Shown: positions 1 to 10,814, counted from the first letter of the stretch. The stretch: DNA of 64,000 bases from Orientallactaga sibirica (GCA_036365145.1 JAEOAD010000040.1:17432501-17496500); one strand, 5' to 3'. Notes: generated from the sequence alone by a model not told the origin. Translations and numbers: made by a program.

Positions 1-713
1 GAGAGCGTTATCAAGTGTTAATATCAGAAGTATCCTGCTGAGCAGTGTTTTTGTCATTTCTGGCCAAACCCAGTTAAAAATATTGTGTAACAGCTTTCAT
101 TATCATTTATGATCCCATAAACTAGTTTCTACTTGGAACTGTGATGGGGGAAGTTTTCCTTTCTGAGAAATTGATATCATAAATATCACTATTTTATGAG
201 GTCTATTATTTTTTATTCCCTGGATTTGGGGAAGTTCCAGATTCAACATTTGCAATAAATGTCTCAGAGTTCTGGCTCTGAGGCGAGAGTGTTATTGTAG
301 CTTGCATGTGAGTTAAGGAAATTCAGTTCCATGAGCCAGCAAAGCAAAGAGAAAGAGAAACAACAATTGAAAGGGTGTGGGTGATTCCACCCTTGGCCCC
401 TCTACGAGATCGAAGGTCCCAGAGGGCATACACACTTCCTCAGATCGGCAGCACCCCCAGTCTTATTTTAAATGCAGAGGCTTCTCATGAAATCTCACAT
501 GCCAGATGTGACTGGAGTGGCTAACGAAATCTCTGTCGGTTAGGTTACATCTTTTGCAAAAAAGGACGTCTGGATTGTCTCTGGCTAATCACCTCCCTCC
601 TTGACTCTGGGCTTGGCCATTTGATATGCTTTGTCCAGTGAGATATGAACTAACGGAAAAACCTTCCGAGGTGTGAACGTGTTGTGTCTTGGGCCTTGGA
701 ACCCCAAGACTGT

Positions 714-816
714 TTCATTTCATTTCCTATCATTTCATTTCATTTCATTTCATTTCATTTCATTTCATTTCATTTCATTTCATTTCATTTCATTTCATTT
801 CATTTCATTTCATTTC
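714..816. repeat. (TTTCA)n microsatellite
   Basis: About 20 near-perfect pentamer units, followed by the poly(T) of a B1. It explains the FHFIS-type open frame here. Confidence 0.95.
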
Positions 817-825
817 TTTCTTTCT

Positions 826-967
826 TTTTTTTTTTGGTGTTTCAAGGTAGTGTCTCACTCTAGCCCATACTGACCTGGAATTCACTAGGTAGTCTCAGGC
901 TGGCCTCGAACTCATGATGATCCTCCAACCTCTGCTGGGATTAAAGGCGTGCGCCACCACGCCCGGC
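826..967 (-). mobile_element. B1 SINE
   Basis: Antisense B1: T-rich lead, then tgacctggaattcac and ending at cgcccggcc, the reverse complement of the B1 5' end. Near full length; this is the reference form for the B1 entries below. Confidence 0.88.
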
Positions 968-1388
968 CTCCAAGACACGCTCAAGTTGTCCAGGTGATGA
1001 GGCCCCATGTAATCTGGCCGATAGCCTTACACATGCCAGAAATGAGAGCGAGGCATTGCTGCAGCATCCGGGCCAGGGCTGCCCACTTATCCAATGAATC
1101 ATGAGAAATTACATGTTCTTGCTGTTTCTATGGAGTGGGTTTTGTACTTTGTTTCACAAGCTGATAAAATTTCCAGTCGTTTCCAAGACATGTCTGCTGA
1201 TGCTGTGTCATATTAACCAGAGATGGGACATCGGTCTCCCTTGTGGCCTGTGTCTCCTGAGGAATAGTCAAGGCTCATTTTGACTGTATTCAGTTCTTGC
1301 CATAGGTGCTGGTGTGTAAGTCACACATGCTTGGGTTCCACTGTTTTCCCCCTCCCTTCCTCCTCCCCCCCCCTCCCTCCCTCCCTTG

Positions 1389-1426
1389 TTCCTCCCTCCC
1401 TCTCTTTCTTTCTTTCTTTCTTTCTC

Positions 1427-1497
<71 letters not shown>
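1389..1497. repeat. (TTTC)n / pyrimidine microsatellite
   Basis: Uninterrupted pyrimidine run, mostly TTTC, that forms the tail side of the adjacent antisense B1. Confidence 0.95.
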
Positions 1498-1644
1498 GTG
1501 TGTGGGTTTGAGGTAGGCTCTCACTCTAGCCCAGGCTGACTTAGAATTCACTGTGTATTCTCAGGGTGGCCTTGAATTCATGGCAATCCTCCTACCTCCA
1601 CCTCCCGAATGCTGGGATGAAAGGCGTGTGCCACCATGCCCGGG
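1498..1644 (-). mobile_element. B1 SINE
   Basis: Near-full-length antisense copy ending caccatgcccggg. Confidence 0.88.
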
Positions 1645-1725
1645 TCCACTTTTCCTTTTTGACTTTTCCTCAACATCTTGTTTATATGTTGTACATATAT
1701 TTCTTAAAGATCTCTCTCTTTTCTC

Positions 1726-1869
1726 TTTTTTTCTTAGGTAGGGCTCGTTCTAGCCCATGCTGACCTGAAATTCACTCTGTAGTCTCAGGGTGCCCTCAAA
1801 CTCCCTGCGATCCTCCTACCGCTGCTTCCCTAGTGCTGGGATTAAAGGCGTGTGCCATCATTCCTGGCC
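1726..1869 (-). mobile_element. B1 SINE
   Basis: Antisense copy, 5' end diverged (cattcctggcc). Confidence 0.85.
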
Positions 1870-1889
1870 CAAAACCTCTTTTTTTTTTT

Positions 1890-2246
1890 TTTTTAATTGA
1901 GCATAAATCCAATTAACATAAAACCTACTATTTAAGTCATGTAAGAGATGACATTGAATGCTTTTCTTATCTTAGGATGTGCAGCCATCACACTGCATTC
2001 TAGAAGGTGTCCAGTATGCTCCCCTCAAATGCTCCTTATCTCCACATCTCCCCTCTTTCTATCTAAAGGGTCCTCTGTTTCCTGCTTCTATGGGATTGCT
2101 TATTCTGGAAATTTAATGTAAACGGATCCAATCTAACCTGTACTTTTGTATCAAGCTTCTTTCTTTTTCTTTACTTAATATTTTCCATGTTGTATCACGT
2201 ATCACTAATTCCTTTTTATGGTGGAATAATATGCTATCACATAGAC
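1890..2246 (-). mobile_element. Old L1 fragment, part 1
   Basis: Antisense to TEC. Text such as ccatgttgtatcacgtatca and cctttttatggtggaataat matches the conserved 3' region of old mammalian L1s. It continues at 3202 and 4946, the gaps being later insertions. Confidence 0.75.
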
Positions 2247-2330
2247 TTTTTTTTTTTTTTTTTTGAGACAGGGTTTTACTATCGCCCAGCTGGCCTTGAA
2301 CTTGGTATAAAGTTGAAGATGGCCATAAAC
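2247..2330 (-). mobile_element. Truncated B1-like fragment
   Basis: Poly(T) followed by gagacagggttttac and a short ggccttgaac core; older and truncated. Confidence 0.5.
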
Positions 2331-2344
2331 TTTTTTTTCATTTC

Positions 2345-2494
2345 TTTCTTTTGTTTTTTGAGGTAGGGTCTTGCTCTAGCCCAGGCTGACCTGGAATTCA
2401 CTACGTAGTCTCAGGGTGGTTTCAAATTTACAGTGACCCCCCTACCTCTGCCTCCTGAGCGCTGGGATGAAAGGCGTGTGCCACCATGCCTGGC
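2345..2494 (-). mobile_element. B1 SINE
   Basis: Near-full-length antisense copy ending caccatgcctggc. Confidence 0.87.
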
Positions 2495-2502
2495 TTTCTC
2501 TT

Positions 2503-2691
2503 TTTTGATGTGCTGGGGCCTCAGCCACCGTAATCGCGCTCCAGATGTGTGCATCACCTAGTGCTCATGTGCAACCTTGCACTTGCATCACCTCTGTGCG
2601 TCTGGCTTATGTAGGATCTGGAAAGAGATTGAACATGGGTCCTTAGGCTTCACAGGCAAGCACCTTAATCACTAAGCAATCTGTCCAGCCC
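2503..2691 (-). mobile_element. DIP SINE, long form, tail missing
   Basis: Antisense tRNA-headed SINE ending ctgtccagccc. It carries the extra segment around gtgcaaccttgcacttgcat that separates the long from the short form. Confidence 0.78.
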
Positions 2692-2709
2692 AGGCTTAAA
2701 CTTTTAAAA

Positions 2710-2886
2710 GTATTTTATTTATTAATTTGAGAAGGGAGAGAATGGGTGCACCAGGGCCTCCAGCCACTGCAAATGAACTCCAGGCACTTGCACCACCTTG
2801 TGCATCTGGCTTTATGTGAGTACTGGGGAATCGAACCTGCTTCCTTTGGCTTTGCCAGCATAACCACTAAGCAATCTTTCCAGCCC
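2710..2886 (-). mobile_element. DIP SINE
   Basis: Antisense short-form copy from attttatttatt to ctttccagccc. The body contains gaactccaggcac and the reverse of the B box (gaatcgaacc). Confidence 0.85.
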
Positions 2887-2888
2887 AA

Positions 2889-3043
2889 CTTTTTTTTTTT
2901 TGGGGGCTTTCGAGGTGGGGTCTCACTCTAGCTCAGGCTGACCTGGAATTCACTATGTGGTCTCAGGGTGGCCTCGAACTCTCGGCACTCCTACCTCTGC
3001 CTCCTGAGTGCTGGGATTAAAGGCGTGCACTACCATGCCCGGC
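2889..3043 (-). mobile_element. B1 SINE
   Basis: Full-length antisense copy. Confidence 0.9.
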
Positions 3044-3045
3044 TC

Positions 3046-3201
3046 AACTTTTTTTTTTTTTTTTTTGAGGTATGGTCTTACTCTAGCCCAGGCTGACCTG
3101 GAACTCACTCTGTAGCTTCAGGATGGCCTTGAACTCACAGCCATACTTCTACCTCTGCCTACCAAGTGGTGGGATTAAAGGCATGCACCACCATGCCCAG
3201 C
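3046..3201 (-). mobile_element. B1 SINE
   Basis: Full-length antisense copy, the last of the stack inserted in the L1. L1 sequence resumes immediately after it. Confidence 0.88.
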
Positions 3202-3305
3202 CACATAGACATTTTGTTTATACAACCTGCAGTTGATAGACATTTAAGGTGTTTTTTTTTTTTTTTTTTTTTTTTTAGCTACTTCTATGAGTAGCCTCAT
3301 ACAGG
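3202..3305 (-). mobile_element. Old L1 fragment, part 2
   Basis: Resumes with cacatagac, a repeat of 2238-2246, then attttgtttatacaacctg and cagttgatagacatt, both matching old L1 text. A poly(T) run interrupts it at about 3252. Confidence 0.7.
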
Positions 3306-3369
3306 CTTTTTAAAGCAATGATTTTAAAAATTATTATTCTTATCTGTGTGTAGAGTATGTGTGTGGTGT

Positions 3370-3885
3370 GGTAGGTGTGGTGTGTAGTGTATGCACGTGT
3401 GCATGTGGATGTGTACCCATGGTAGGTGTGATGTGTAGTGTATGCACGTGTGCATGCGGATGTGTACCCATGATAGGTGTGGTGTGTAGTGTATGCACGT
3501 GTGCATGCGGATGTGTACCCATGATAGGTGTGGTGTGTAGTGTATGCACGTGTGCATGCGGATGTGCACCCATGGTAGGTGTGGTGTGTAGTGTATGCAC
3601 ATGTGCATGCGGATGTGTACCCATGGTATGTGTGGTGTGTAGTGTATGCACGTGTGCATGCGGATGTGTACCCATGGTAAGTGTGGTGTGTAGTGTATGC
3701 ACATGTGCATGCGGATGTGCACCCATGGTAGGTGTGGTGTGTAGTGTATGCACGTGTGCATGCGGATGTGTACCCATGGTAGGTGTGGTATGTAGTGTAT
3801 GCACGTGTGCATGCGGATGTGTACCCATGGTAGGTGTGGTGTGTAGTGTATGCTCGTGTGCATGCGGATGTGTACCCGTGTGCAT
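3370..3885. repeat. 51-bp minisatellite, about 10 copies
   Basis: Tandem units of 51 bases containing tgtagtgtatgcacgtgtgc and ggatgtgtacccatgg, with a few substitutions per unit. The unit is a multiple of three, so frames remain open for the whole array on both strands. The GT-rich flanks continue into a B4-like element, suggesting expansion of its GT-rich end. Confidence 0.95.
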
Positions 3886-4037
3886 GTGTGCAAAGACCAG
3901 AGGAGAACTTTGAGTGTCTTCCCCGATCGCTCATCTGTGTACTTCTGTCCTTGAGATGGACCTCCATCTCGCTCTGCTTCTCTGACCTTTACACCGTGTG
4001 CTCTGGGGTTACAGATGTGCATGGCCATGCTCAGCTT
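3886..4037 (-). mobile_element. B4-like SINE, first part
   Basis: GT-rich lead, then ccagaggagaacttt and a B1-like middle ending gggttacagatgtgcatgg. It is split by the L1 3' end that follows and resumes near 4496. Confidence 0.55.
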
Positions 4038-4490
4038 TTTTTTAAAAAAAAACTTTTTATTGACAACTTCCATAAATATATACACTATACCATCATTATA
4101 AGCCCCTCCCACTCCCCTTCTTCCCCCTCCCAAATCCCCCTCCACTGAATCCTTTCTCCTTTCCAACTAGTCTCTGGTCTATTTGGATGTCATTATTTTT
4201 TCCCCCTCTATCATGCTGTTCCTGTGTGGGTAGCAGCACCCACTGTGAGGTCATGAATGTCAAGGCCACTTTGTGTCTGGAAGACAGCCATGTAAGCACT
4301 CCTCCCATTCCTTTGTTCTTACATTCTTCAGCTACCTCTTCCACAATGGCCCCGGAGCCTTGGAGGGTATGATAGAGATGTCTCATTGAGTGCTGTCACT
4401 TCTTCTTAGCAATTTGGTGAGTTTTGAGTCATCCCAGTGGTCACAACCGCCATCTGAAAAGAGAAGCTTCTCTAACCAAAAGAGAGAGCA
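4038..4490 (-). mobile_element. L1 3'-end fragment
   Basis: Antisense 5'-truncated L1 tail: poly(T), tttttattgacaacttcc, then a C-rich segment (cccctcccactcccc) characteristic of an L1 3'UTR. Inserted into the B4-like element, with catgctcagctttt before it and catgccagcttttt after it as probable target duplication. Confidence 0.7.
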
Positions 4491-4495
4491 GCATT

Positions 4496-4615
4496 TACAT
4501 ACGCATGCCAGCTTTTTACATGGGCTCTGGGCAGTCGAACTTGGTGATCTTGGCCAGAGAGGCCTTGATGCTGAGCAGTGACAGCTCTTAGTTGTTGCGC
4601 CATCTCCCCAGCCCA
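4496..4615 (-). mobile_element. B4-like SINE, second part
   Basis: Ends gcgccatctccccagccc, the reverse of the tRNA-like head of the B2/B4 group. Continuation of 3886-4037. Confidence 0.6.
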
Positions 4616-4945
4616 TGGTTATGTTTTGTGTGTGTGCATGTACACACATGTGTGTGCCGCTTTGCACGTGTGGAGGTCAAAGGACAACCTTAGGGTGCTG
4701 GCTTGTCTTTCTACCTGGTGTGAGGCAGGCTCTCTCTTGGTTTTGCCACTGAGGAGTCTCAATTAGCTGGCCCACGAGCTTCAGGATTCTTCTAACCTCG
4801 GCCTCCCTTTGCCAGAGGTGCATTGGGATTACAGACGCTCACCCCACTTTTTGTCCAGCGTTACGTAGCTGCTGGGGTTTGAACTCTGCTTGGCAGGCAT
4901 GGGGAACAAGTACCTTTGACCCCTGAGCCATCTCCTTATCCTTTG
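4616..4945 (-). mobile_element. B4-like SINE
   Basis: Second antisense copy: GT-rich lead, gtggaggtcaaaggacaacc, B1-like middle (gggattacagacgctcacc), and tRNA-like end (gacccctgagccatctcc). Confidence 0.6.
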
Positions 4946-5338
4946 TACAGGTTTTTGTGTGAATATATGTTTTTCATTTCTCCTAAGTAGGTACCCAGGA
5001 GTAGCAATGCTAAGTCCTGTGATCACCATGTTTAACATTTGAGGAACTGCCAAACTACTTCCAACCGTCCGACCATAGTGCATTTCCGCCAGTAGTATGT
5101 GAGAAGGGTTCTGACTCTCCACATTCTTGCAAATACTTGCTCTACATCTATTTTTTTTTTTTTTTTTAATTTAGCCACCGTAGCATGTATGAAACGGTGC
5201 CAGGTGGTTTTGATTTGCATTGCTCTGGTGACTAATGATTTGGAACCTCTTTTCATATGTTTATTGATCATTTGTATATTGTTCTCTGGAGACATGTCTG
5301 GTCAAGCCCTGTGCCCATTTTTATTGTTTTTCATTTGT
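4946..5338 (-). mobile_element. Old L1 fragment, part 3
   Basis: Text such as aggaactgccaaactacttc, gtggttttgatttgcattgc and gtctggtcaagccctgtgcc follows the known order of old mammalian L1 3' regions, continuing part 2. A poly(T) of about 17 bases at 5150 marks a small insertion or expansion. Confidence 0.8.
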
Positions 5339-5462
5339 TTGTCCTGAGACAGGGTCTCATTGTATTACCTAGGCTGGCCTGGAGTTCCTGAGCTCAAGCA
5401 ATCCTCCTGCCGTAGCCTCCCATGTACCTGGGACTTCAGGTAGGTGCCACTGCACCTGGCTC
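5339..5462 (-). mobile_element. Old B1/Alu-like SINE
   Basis: Antisense 7SL-like text (gagacagggtctcattg, ctgagctcaagcaatcctcc), more diverged than the young B1s. Confidence 0.6.
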
Positions 5463-5498
5463 CTTTGTCTGTTTTTAAATTTATTTTTACTTTTTATT

Positions 5499-5646
5499 TA
5501 TTTTGGTTTTCCAAGGTAGGGTCTCGCTCTAGCCCATGCTGACCTGGAATTCACTCTGTAGTCTCAGGGTGGCCTCGAACTCACAGTGATCCTCCTACCT
5601 CTGCTTCCTGAGTGCTGGGATTAAAGCATGAGCCACCATACCCGGC
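5499..5646 (-). mobile_element. B1 SINE
   Basis: Near-full-length antisense copy. Confidence 0.88.
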
Positions 5647-5729
5647 TTTTGCCTGTTTTTAAATTTGTCTATTTGTCTCATTTATTTATTGCTCCTGAGC
5701 TTTGAGCTTTGTGTGTACCAGCACGTTTT

Positions 5730-5842
5730 TAATTATAAGACAGTCTTACTAAGTTACCCATACTGGCCTTGAACTTTGGAATTCTCCTGCCTCACCCTCC
5801 CAGGTATCTTTGATTATAGACCTATGCCACCAGGCACACCAT
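5730..5842 (-). mobile_element. Old B1-like SINE
   Basis: Diverged antisense 7SL-like text (ataagacagtcttactaag, tgattatagacctatgcc). Confidence 0.5.
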
Positions 5843-5877
5843 GGTTTGTCTTTCTATTGTTCAGTTGTAAGTGTGCT

Positions 5878-5960
5878 TCCTTTCCTCTCCTCTCCTCTCC
5901 TCTCCTCTCCTCTCCTCTCCTCTCCTCTCCTCTCTTCTCTTCTCCTCTTCTTATTCTTAT
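5878..5960. repeat. (TCTCC)n microsatellite
   Basis: About 12 near-perfect pentamers grading into TCTTC. Confidence 0.93.
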
Positions 5961-5965
5961 TCCTT

Positions 5966-6228
5966 TTTTAAAAATTTTAAAAATTATTTTATTTATTTTT
6001 GGAGAGAGACACAGAGAGAGACAGAGAAGGAGACAGATAGAGAATGGGTGCGCCAGCAGTCTCTCAGCTGCTGTGAACGAAATCCAGATGTGTGCCCCCT
6101 TGTGGGGCAAGTCTGGTCAAACCCTGCGCCACTTTGCATCTGGCTAAATGTGGGACCTGAGAGAGGGAACGGGTTCTTCGGCTTAGCTGGCCTGGAGTTC
6201 CTTAACTCCCTAAGCCATCTCTCCAGCC
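5966..6228 (-). mobile_element. DIP SINE, long form
   Basis: Antisense, complete. Flanked by ttattcttattcct on both sides (about 5952 and 6231), a clear target duplication. Contains the ccccttgtggggcaag insert. Confidence 0.88.
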
Positions 6229-6307
6229 CCTTATTCTTATTCCTCTTTATTCCTCTTTCTTTCTTCCTTTCTCTCTCTCTCTTTTTCTCTTTCTTTCTTT
6301 CTTTCTT

Positions 6308-6438
6308 TCTATTTTTTGAGGCAAGGACTCACTCTATCCAGGCTGACCTGGAATTCATGCTGGACTTGAACTCACTGTGGTCCTCCTACCTCTGCCTCCT
6401 GAGTGCTGGCATTAAAGGCATGCGCCACCATGCCCAGC
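6308..6438 (-). mobile_element. B1 SINE
   Basis: Antisense copy with a small internal deletion near 6360. Confidence 0.85.
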
Positions 6439-6486
6439 TGTAAGTGTGCTTTCTATTATCTGGATACTATCAGTAATGTTGTCTGC

Positions 6487-6627
6487 AAATACTCCAGCCA
6501 CTGCAAATAAACTCCAGACATATGCGCCCCTTGTGCATCTGGCTTACGTGGGTCCTGGGAAGTTGAACCTGGGTCCTTTGGCTTTGCAGGCAAGCACCTT
6601 AACCGCTAAGCCATCTATCCAGCCCCC
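6487..6627 (-). mobile_element. DIP SINE fragment
   Basis: Antisense head and body; the purine-rich tail end is missing. Confidence 0.8.
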
Positions 6628-6860
6628 TAAGTTGTCTTCTAAGAGTTCTACAGGTTTAGGTCTTTCATTTTTTGTGTGAGGTAGGGGCTGAAATTTATCC
6701 GTATCCAACTGTCCCTGCACCACTTGTTGAAAAGAATATTCTTTCTGCTCTGACACATGTTAAAAAACCAGTTCACCATAGATAGGTTTACTTCTAGACT
6801 CTTTGTTCTGTTTTGCTGATATGATATAGTAGTACTACTATTATAATTTTAGTTACTTTT

Positions 6861-6985
6861 TTTGACGTGTGTGTGGGGTATGAATGTGTGGGTGTATGTA
6901 TGTATGTTCAAGTGTGTGTGTGTGTGTACATGTGCATATCAAACTAGAGGTCAATGTCAGGTGTCTTCCTCAATCATTTTCCACA
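6861..6985 (-). repeat. (GT)n-rich segment with B4-like remnant
   Basis: GT/ATGT repeats followed by ctagaggtcaatgtcaggtg, as in the B4-like elements at 3886 and 4616. Confidence 0.5.
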
Positions 6986-7019
6986 TATACATACATACAT
7001 ATATTTAAATATTTTACCG

Positions 7020-7186
7020 TTTTTTTTTTTTTTTTCATTTTTCGGTTTTTCAAGGTAGGGTCTCACTCTAGCCCAGGCTGATCTGGAATTCACTATGTAA
7101 TCTCAGGGTGGCCTTGAACTCATGGCGATCCTCCTACCTTTGCCTCCCGAATGCTGGGATTAAAGGCGTGAGCCACCATGCCCGGC
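7020..7186 (-). mobile_element. B1 SINE
   Basis: Full-length antisense copy with 15-base poly(T). Confidence 0.9.
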
Positions 7187-7195
7187 TGTTTTATC

Positions 7196-7368
7196 GTTTT
7201 TATTTATGAAAGAGAAGAGAGAGAGAGAGAGAGAATGGACATGCCAGAGCCTCTAGCCACTGCAAATGAACTCCAGATGCATGCTTACATGGGTCCTAGG
7301 AAATCAAACCTGAGTCCTTAGGTTTCACAGGCAAAGGCCTTAACTGCTAAGCCATCTTTCCAGTCCCC
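7196..7368 (-). mobile_element. DIP SINE
   Basis: Antisense copy with an internal deletion around the gtgccaccttgtgcatctgg segment. Confidence 0.82.
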
Positions 7369-7411
7369 AAAATATTTTTGGATAAAATAATAAATAAAAC
7401 AATAAAATATT

Positions 7412-7512
7412 TAATTAATTTTTTTTGCAAGCAGAAAGAGAGAGAGATGAGAGACAGAGAGAATGGGTTCACCAGGGCCTCTAGCCACTGCAAACAGACT
7501 CCAGACCCAGGT
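7412..7512 (-). mobile_element. DIP SINE fragment
   Basis: Antisense tail and half of the body only; the tRNA-like head is absent. Confidence 0.7.
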
Positions 7513-7967
7513 TTGGCTTCTGAAGTAATCCAGCAAGGCGTGGGTGAACAGCTCATCTAATTGAATACATGCTAAACACCTAGTTTGTAACAGGGTGCCA
7601 GGTCATGCCACATATTGCATTTTCTTTTGAGAAAGTTTTTGGTATGGCACAGAATGGAGACTTTTTAAGTATATGCATGGTATACATACATGTATTACCT
7701 CATTTATTCTGTTGTAGTTATTAAAACCTCACATTCATTAAGTAATTTGATTATCTGTATTTCATACAGCCCTGGAAAAAATGGTCAGTGATTTATTTAT
7801 GGAATATGATTTCTCAGAGTGTAGCATTTTCAGACTACACTGGCAAAACGTGACATTGAGATTTACCTTAGATAAAATCTGGAAGGGAGAAGTTTCTAGC
7901 TTGAAGATCTTTGTATATTGTATATTAGAGGGTGTTTATGAGTGACCAAAAATTACTTGCTTTGGGC

Positions 7968-8062
7968 TGGGGATGTTAACTCAGTTGGTAGAATGCTTGT
8001 CTGTCCTGTATCTTGAAGGCCTGGGTTTGTCTGTCCCCAGCACTGTATAAACTGGGTGGTGT
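7968..8062 (+). mobile_element. ID-like SINE
   Basis: gggctggggatgttaactcag, then tggtagaatgcttg and gtccccagcac: the ID/BC1-type tRNA-Ala-derived head, with mutated B box. Followed by GT/GC repeats. Confidence 0.6.
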
Positions 8063-8813
8063 GTGTGTGCGCGCACTTGTGTGTATTGTGTGTGCTTTGG
8101 GGAAGACAGCAAAATGAATGGGGTGATTGGAAATGAAAGTTGTGTAAAATACAATATTTCTGTTCAAGCCTTTGAAACATTCCAGAAAGTCTGTGAAACC
8201 ATTTCTCAGCTCTACCACTCAGAAAGGCCTGGGTCCCAACATTATTTCCTTGCTTCTTTCTAAAACTTTGTACCATGTCCTGCATAATTTTTCTCTCTGT
8301 AGGAATCCATTTTTGATCCTAGAATTGTATCCAAATAGAAAAACTATTGCAATTGAAATTTATTTTAATTTCAGCCATATGCTTGGCATGCATCTAGTCT
8401 GGAAAGTAAAGAGTATGTGTAAGTAGAGTCAGTTTTCTATAGCAAAAGCCATTGCTTTTCTGTTTTAACTTCATCTTACAATCATAAAACACTCAAAATG
8501 AAAACTCATGCCACAGTTTAAATACCCAGTTAAAACTGAAAGCTCACTAATTTTTTGGAAAATGAAATAGTAAAAAATGTCTGTATTTCCTATGTCTAAT
8601 TGATTCAGATTAAAGTTAGATGAGTTTTAAGAAGCAACTTCTGCATAAAGAAGTAGTTGTCAGGATCAGAACATTAGCACCTATTCAGCAGTTTTTAAAT
8701 CTGTTGTTCAGGATCCTTGTGCCCACCTTCCTAAACCATTTCTTCATTTCTTGCCAGTGGGAGTGCTCATTCTGTTACAGAATGGATTCTGCCCCCATTC
8801 AGAAGTTTCACAG

Positions 8814-9011
8814 GGGCTGGAGAGATGACTTAGTGGTTAAGGCACTTGCCTGCAAAGTCTCAGGACTCATGTTGCACTCTCTAGGTCCCATGTAAGCCAG
8901 ACGCACAAAAGTGACACAAGTACTCAAGGTTGCACATGTGCTTGGGGTGGGTGGGGTGGCTGCAATTTTCTCTCACTCTTGCTTTCTCAAATTAAAAATA
9001 AATAAATAAAA
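8814..9011 (+). mobile_element. DIP SINE
   Basis: Sense copy starting ggggctggagagatgactta; body diverged; ends in AAATAAATAAA. Confidence 0.8.
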
Positions 9012-9117
9012 GGCCAGCTGGGTGTGGCACATACCTTTAATCCCAGCACTCCAGAGGCAGAGGGAGGAGGTTGCTGTCAGTTCCCCTGGGCTACATAGTG
9101 AAAACCTGTCTCCAGAA
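9012..9117 (+). mobile_element. B1 SINE, diverged
   Basis: Sense copy (ggccagctgggtgtggcac) lacking part of the 3' half. Confidence 0.75.
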
Positions 9118-9194
9118 GAAATAATTTTTGGTACTCTGTGGTGTTTTTCTTAGAAATTGCTGATATGCAAACCACGTCTGTAGAAAGTTTCTTG

Positions 9195-9344
9195 CTGGGT
9201 TGGAGGGATGGCTTAGCAGTTAAGGCACTTGCCTGCAAAGCCAATGGACCTCAGTTCGATTCCCCAGGACCCACTTAAGTCAGATGCACAAGGTAGTGCA
9301 TGCATCTGGAGTTCGTTTGCAGTGGCTGGAAGCCCTGGCATGCC

Positions 9345-9384
<40 letters not shown>

Positions 9385-9440
9385 CTTTCCTCTCAAATAA
9401 ATAAAAATAAAATGCTTTAAAAGATAAAATAAAATAAAAG
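9195..9440 (+). mobile_element. DIP SINE
   Basis: Complete sense copy: A box tggcttagcag, B box agttcgattcc, body to ccattctctctc, then (TC)n and AAATAAA tail. Confidence 0.9.
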
Positions 9441-10051
9441 TATCTTGCCATCTTTTGCAATGCATTTACAGTGTAAGGAAAAATGGCTACTTAAGAAAGG
9501 CTACAGAGGAAAAGCAAGCTATGTCTGGAAAACAGCCCTTGTGGAATGGGCAGTTCCCCAGCCAATGGAGCAAAGCTACAGTCACCAAACGGAAGGCCCA
9601 GGAGATAACTGGGCAGTGGCTTAACTGCAGTTCTAGAAGCAACAGGTCGCAACATCAAAGAAAAGAGAAATTGTTCACATCGAATGTCTTAGAGGGGGTT
9701 AATCACCTTATCTGGTTTGCATGAGACATTAATAGTCTCATACAGGAAAATTTTACCTAATTAAAGGTTATTTCCAGATTGAAATGCAACAAACATTTGG
9801 GGGGATAGGGCAGGAAATGTGTTTCCATATGGGTGGGGGAGTAGGTTGTGCAAGAGAGCCAGGCCCTCTGTTGTAGCAGGAAGAGGAAATAGATTAACAC
9901 CTAAAATTGAAGAATCAACTAGTAAGATCGGCATGTGCTACTTAGAGATAAAATTACAACAAATTTATATAGATCTAATTGGCTTTTCTGTGAAACTTTT
10001 TTTTTTTTATGAGGCAAGCCCAACAGATTGGCCTTTTATTGTTGTTGTTGT

Positions 10052-10205
10052 TATTGTTTTGTTTTGTTTTGGTTTATTTTTGTTTTTTTAAGGTAAGGCA
10101 CGCCAGCCCAAGTCTGACCTGGAATTCACTGTGTAGTCTCAGAGTGGCCTGGCTCCAACCTCATGATCCTTAGTTCTGAGTTCTGGGATTATGGGTGTAT
10201 GACAC
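10052..10205 (-). mobile_element. B1 SINE, diverged
   Basis: Antisense; core tgacctggaattcactg intact, 5' end diverged. Confidence 0.75.
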
Positions 10206-10235
10206 ACAGGAACTTAATATGGAATAAGATGATTT

Positions 10236-10387
10236 ATTTGTTTGGTTTTTTTGAGGGAAAGTCTCACTCTAGCCCAAGCTGACATGGAATTCACTGTGTA
10301 GTCTCAGGATAGCCTCGAACTCATGGTGATCCTTCTACCTCAGCCTCCCAAATGCTGGGATTAAAGGTCTGCGCCACCACACCCGAC
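10236..10387 (-). mobile_element. B1 SINE
   Basis: Near-full-length antisense copy. Confidence 0.88.
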
Positions 10388-10530
10388 TGCTACGACCAGT
10401 TTAGATGTAAAGGGAAGAAGAGGTTTTCTTTGCTTCTCAGTTAGGATGGCGCGTGGATCAAGGGGTCTGGGTTCCAGCTACAAACACCAAGAGTGGAAAA
10501 AAGAGACATGAGAGTCCAGTCTCTTTCTTT

Positions 10531-10731
10531 AAAATATATTTTTTTATTTATTTATTTATTTGAGAGAGAGCTAGAGAGAAAATGGGCATGTCAGGGCCTC
10601 CAGCCACTGCAAACGAACTCCAGATACGTGTGCCTTCTTGTGCATCTGGGTCCTGTGCATCTGGGAATCGAACCGGGATCCTTTAGCTTTGCAGGCAAGT
10701 GCCTTAACCGCTCAGTCATCTTCTCCAGCCC
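10531..10731 (-). mobile_element. DIP SINE
   Basis: Antisense, flanked by cagtctctttctttaa on both sides, so a well-marked insertion. The phrase gtgcatctgg is duplicated inside. Confidence 0.88.
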
Positions 10732-10814
10732 CAGTCTCTTTCTTTAAGATAGTGGCTTATAATTCTACTTGCATATCAAATCAGGATATCCAGGGCTCAC
10801 TCTAGACCAGGTAA

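Noticed and set aside
3370..3885. CRISPR-like array
   Set aside because: Units are contiguous tandem copies with no spacers, in a mammalian intron.
3275..4166. Long open frames of 181 to 280 codons over the minisatellite
   Set aside because: They exist only because the 51-base unit is divisible by three; the products are low-complexity 17-residue repeats with no domain, and frames are open on both strands.
5871..6443. 190-codon open frame
   Set aside because: Composed of a TCTCC repeat, a DIP and a B1 read through.
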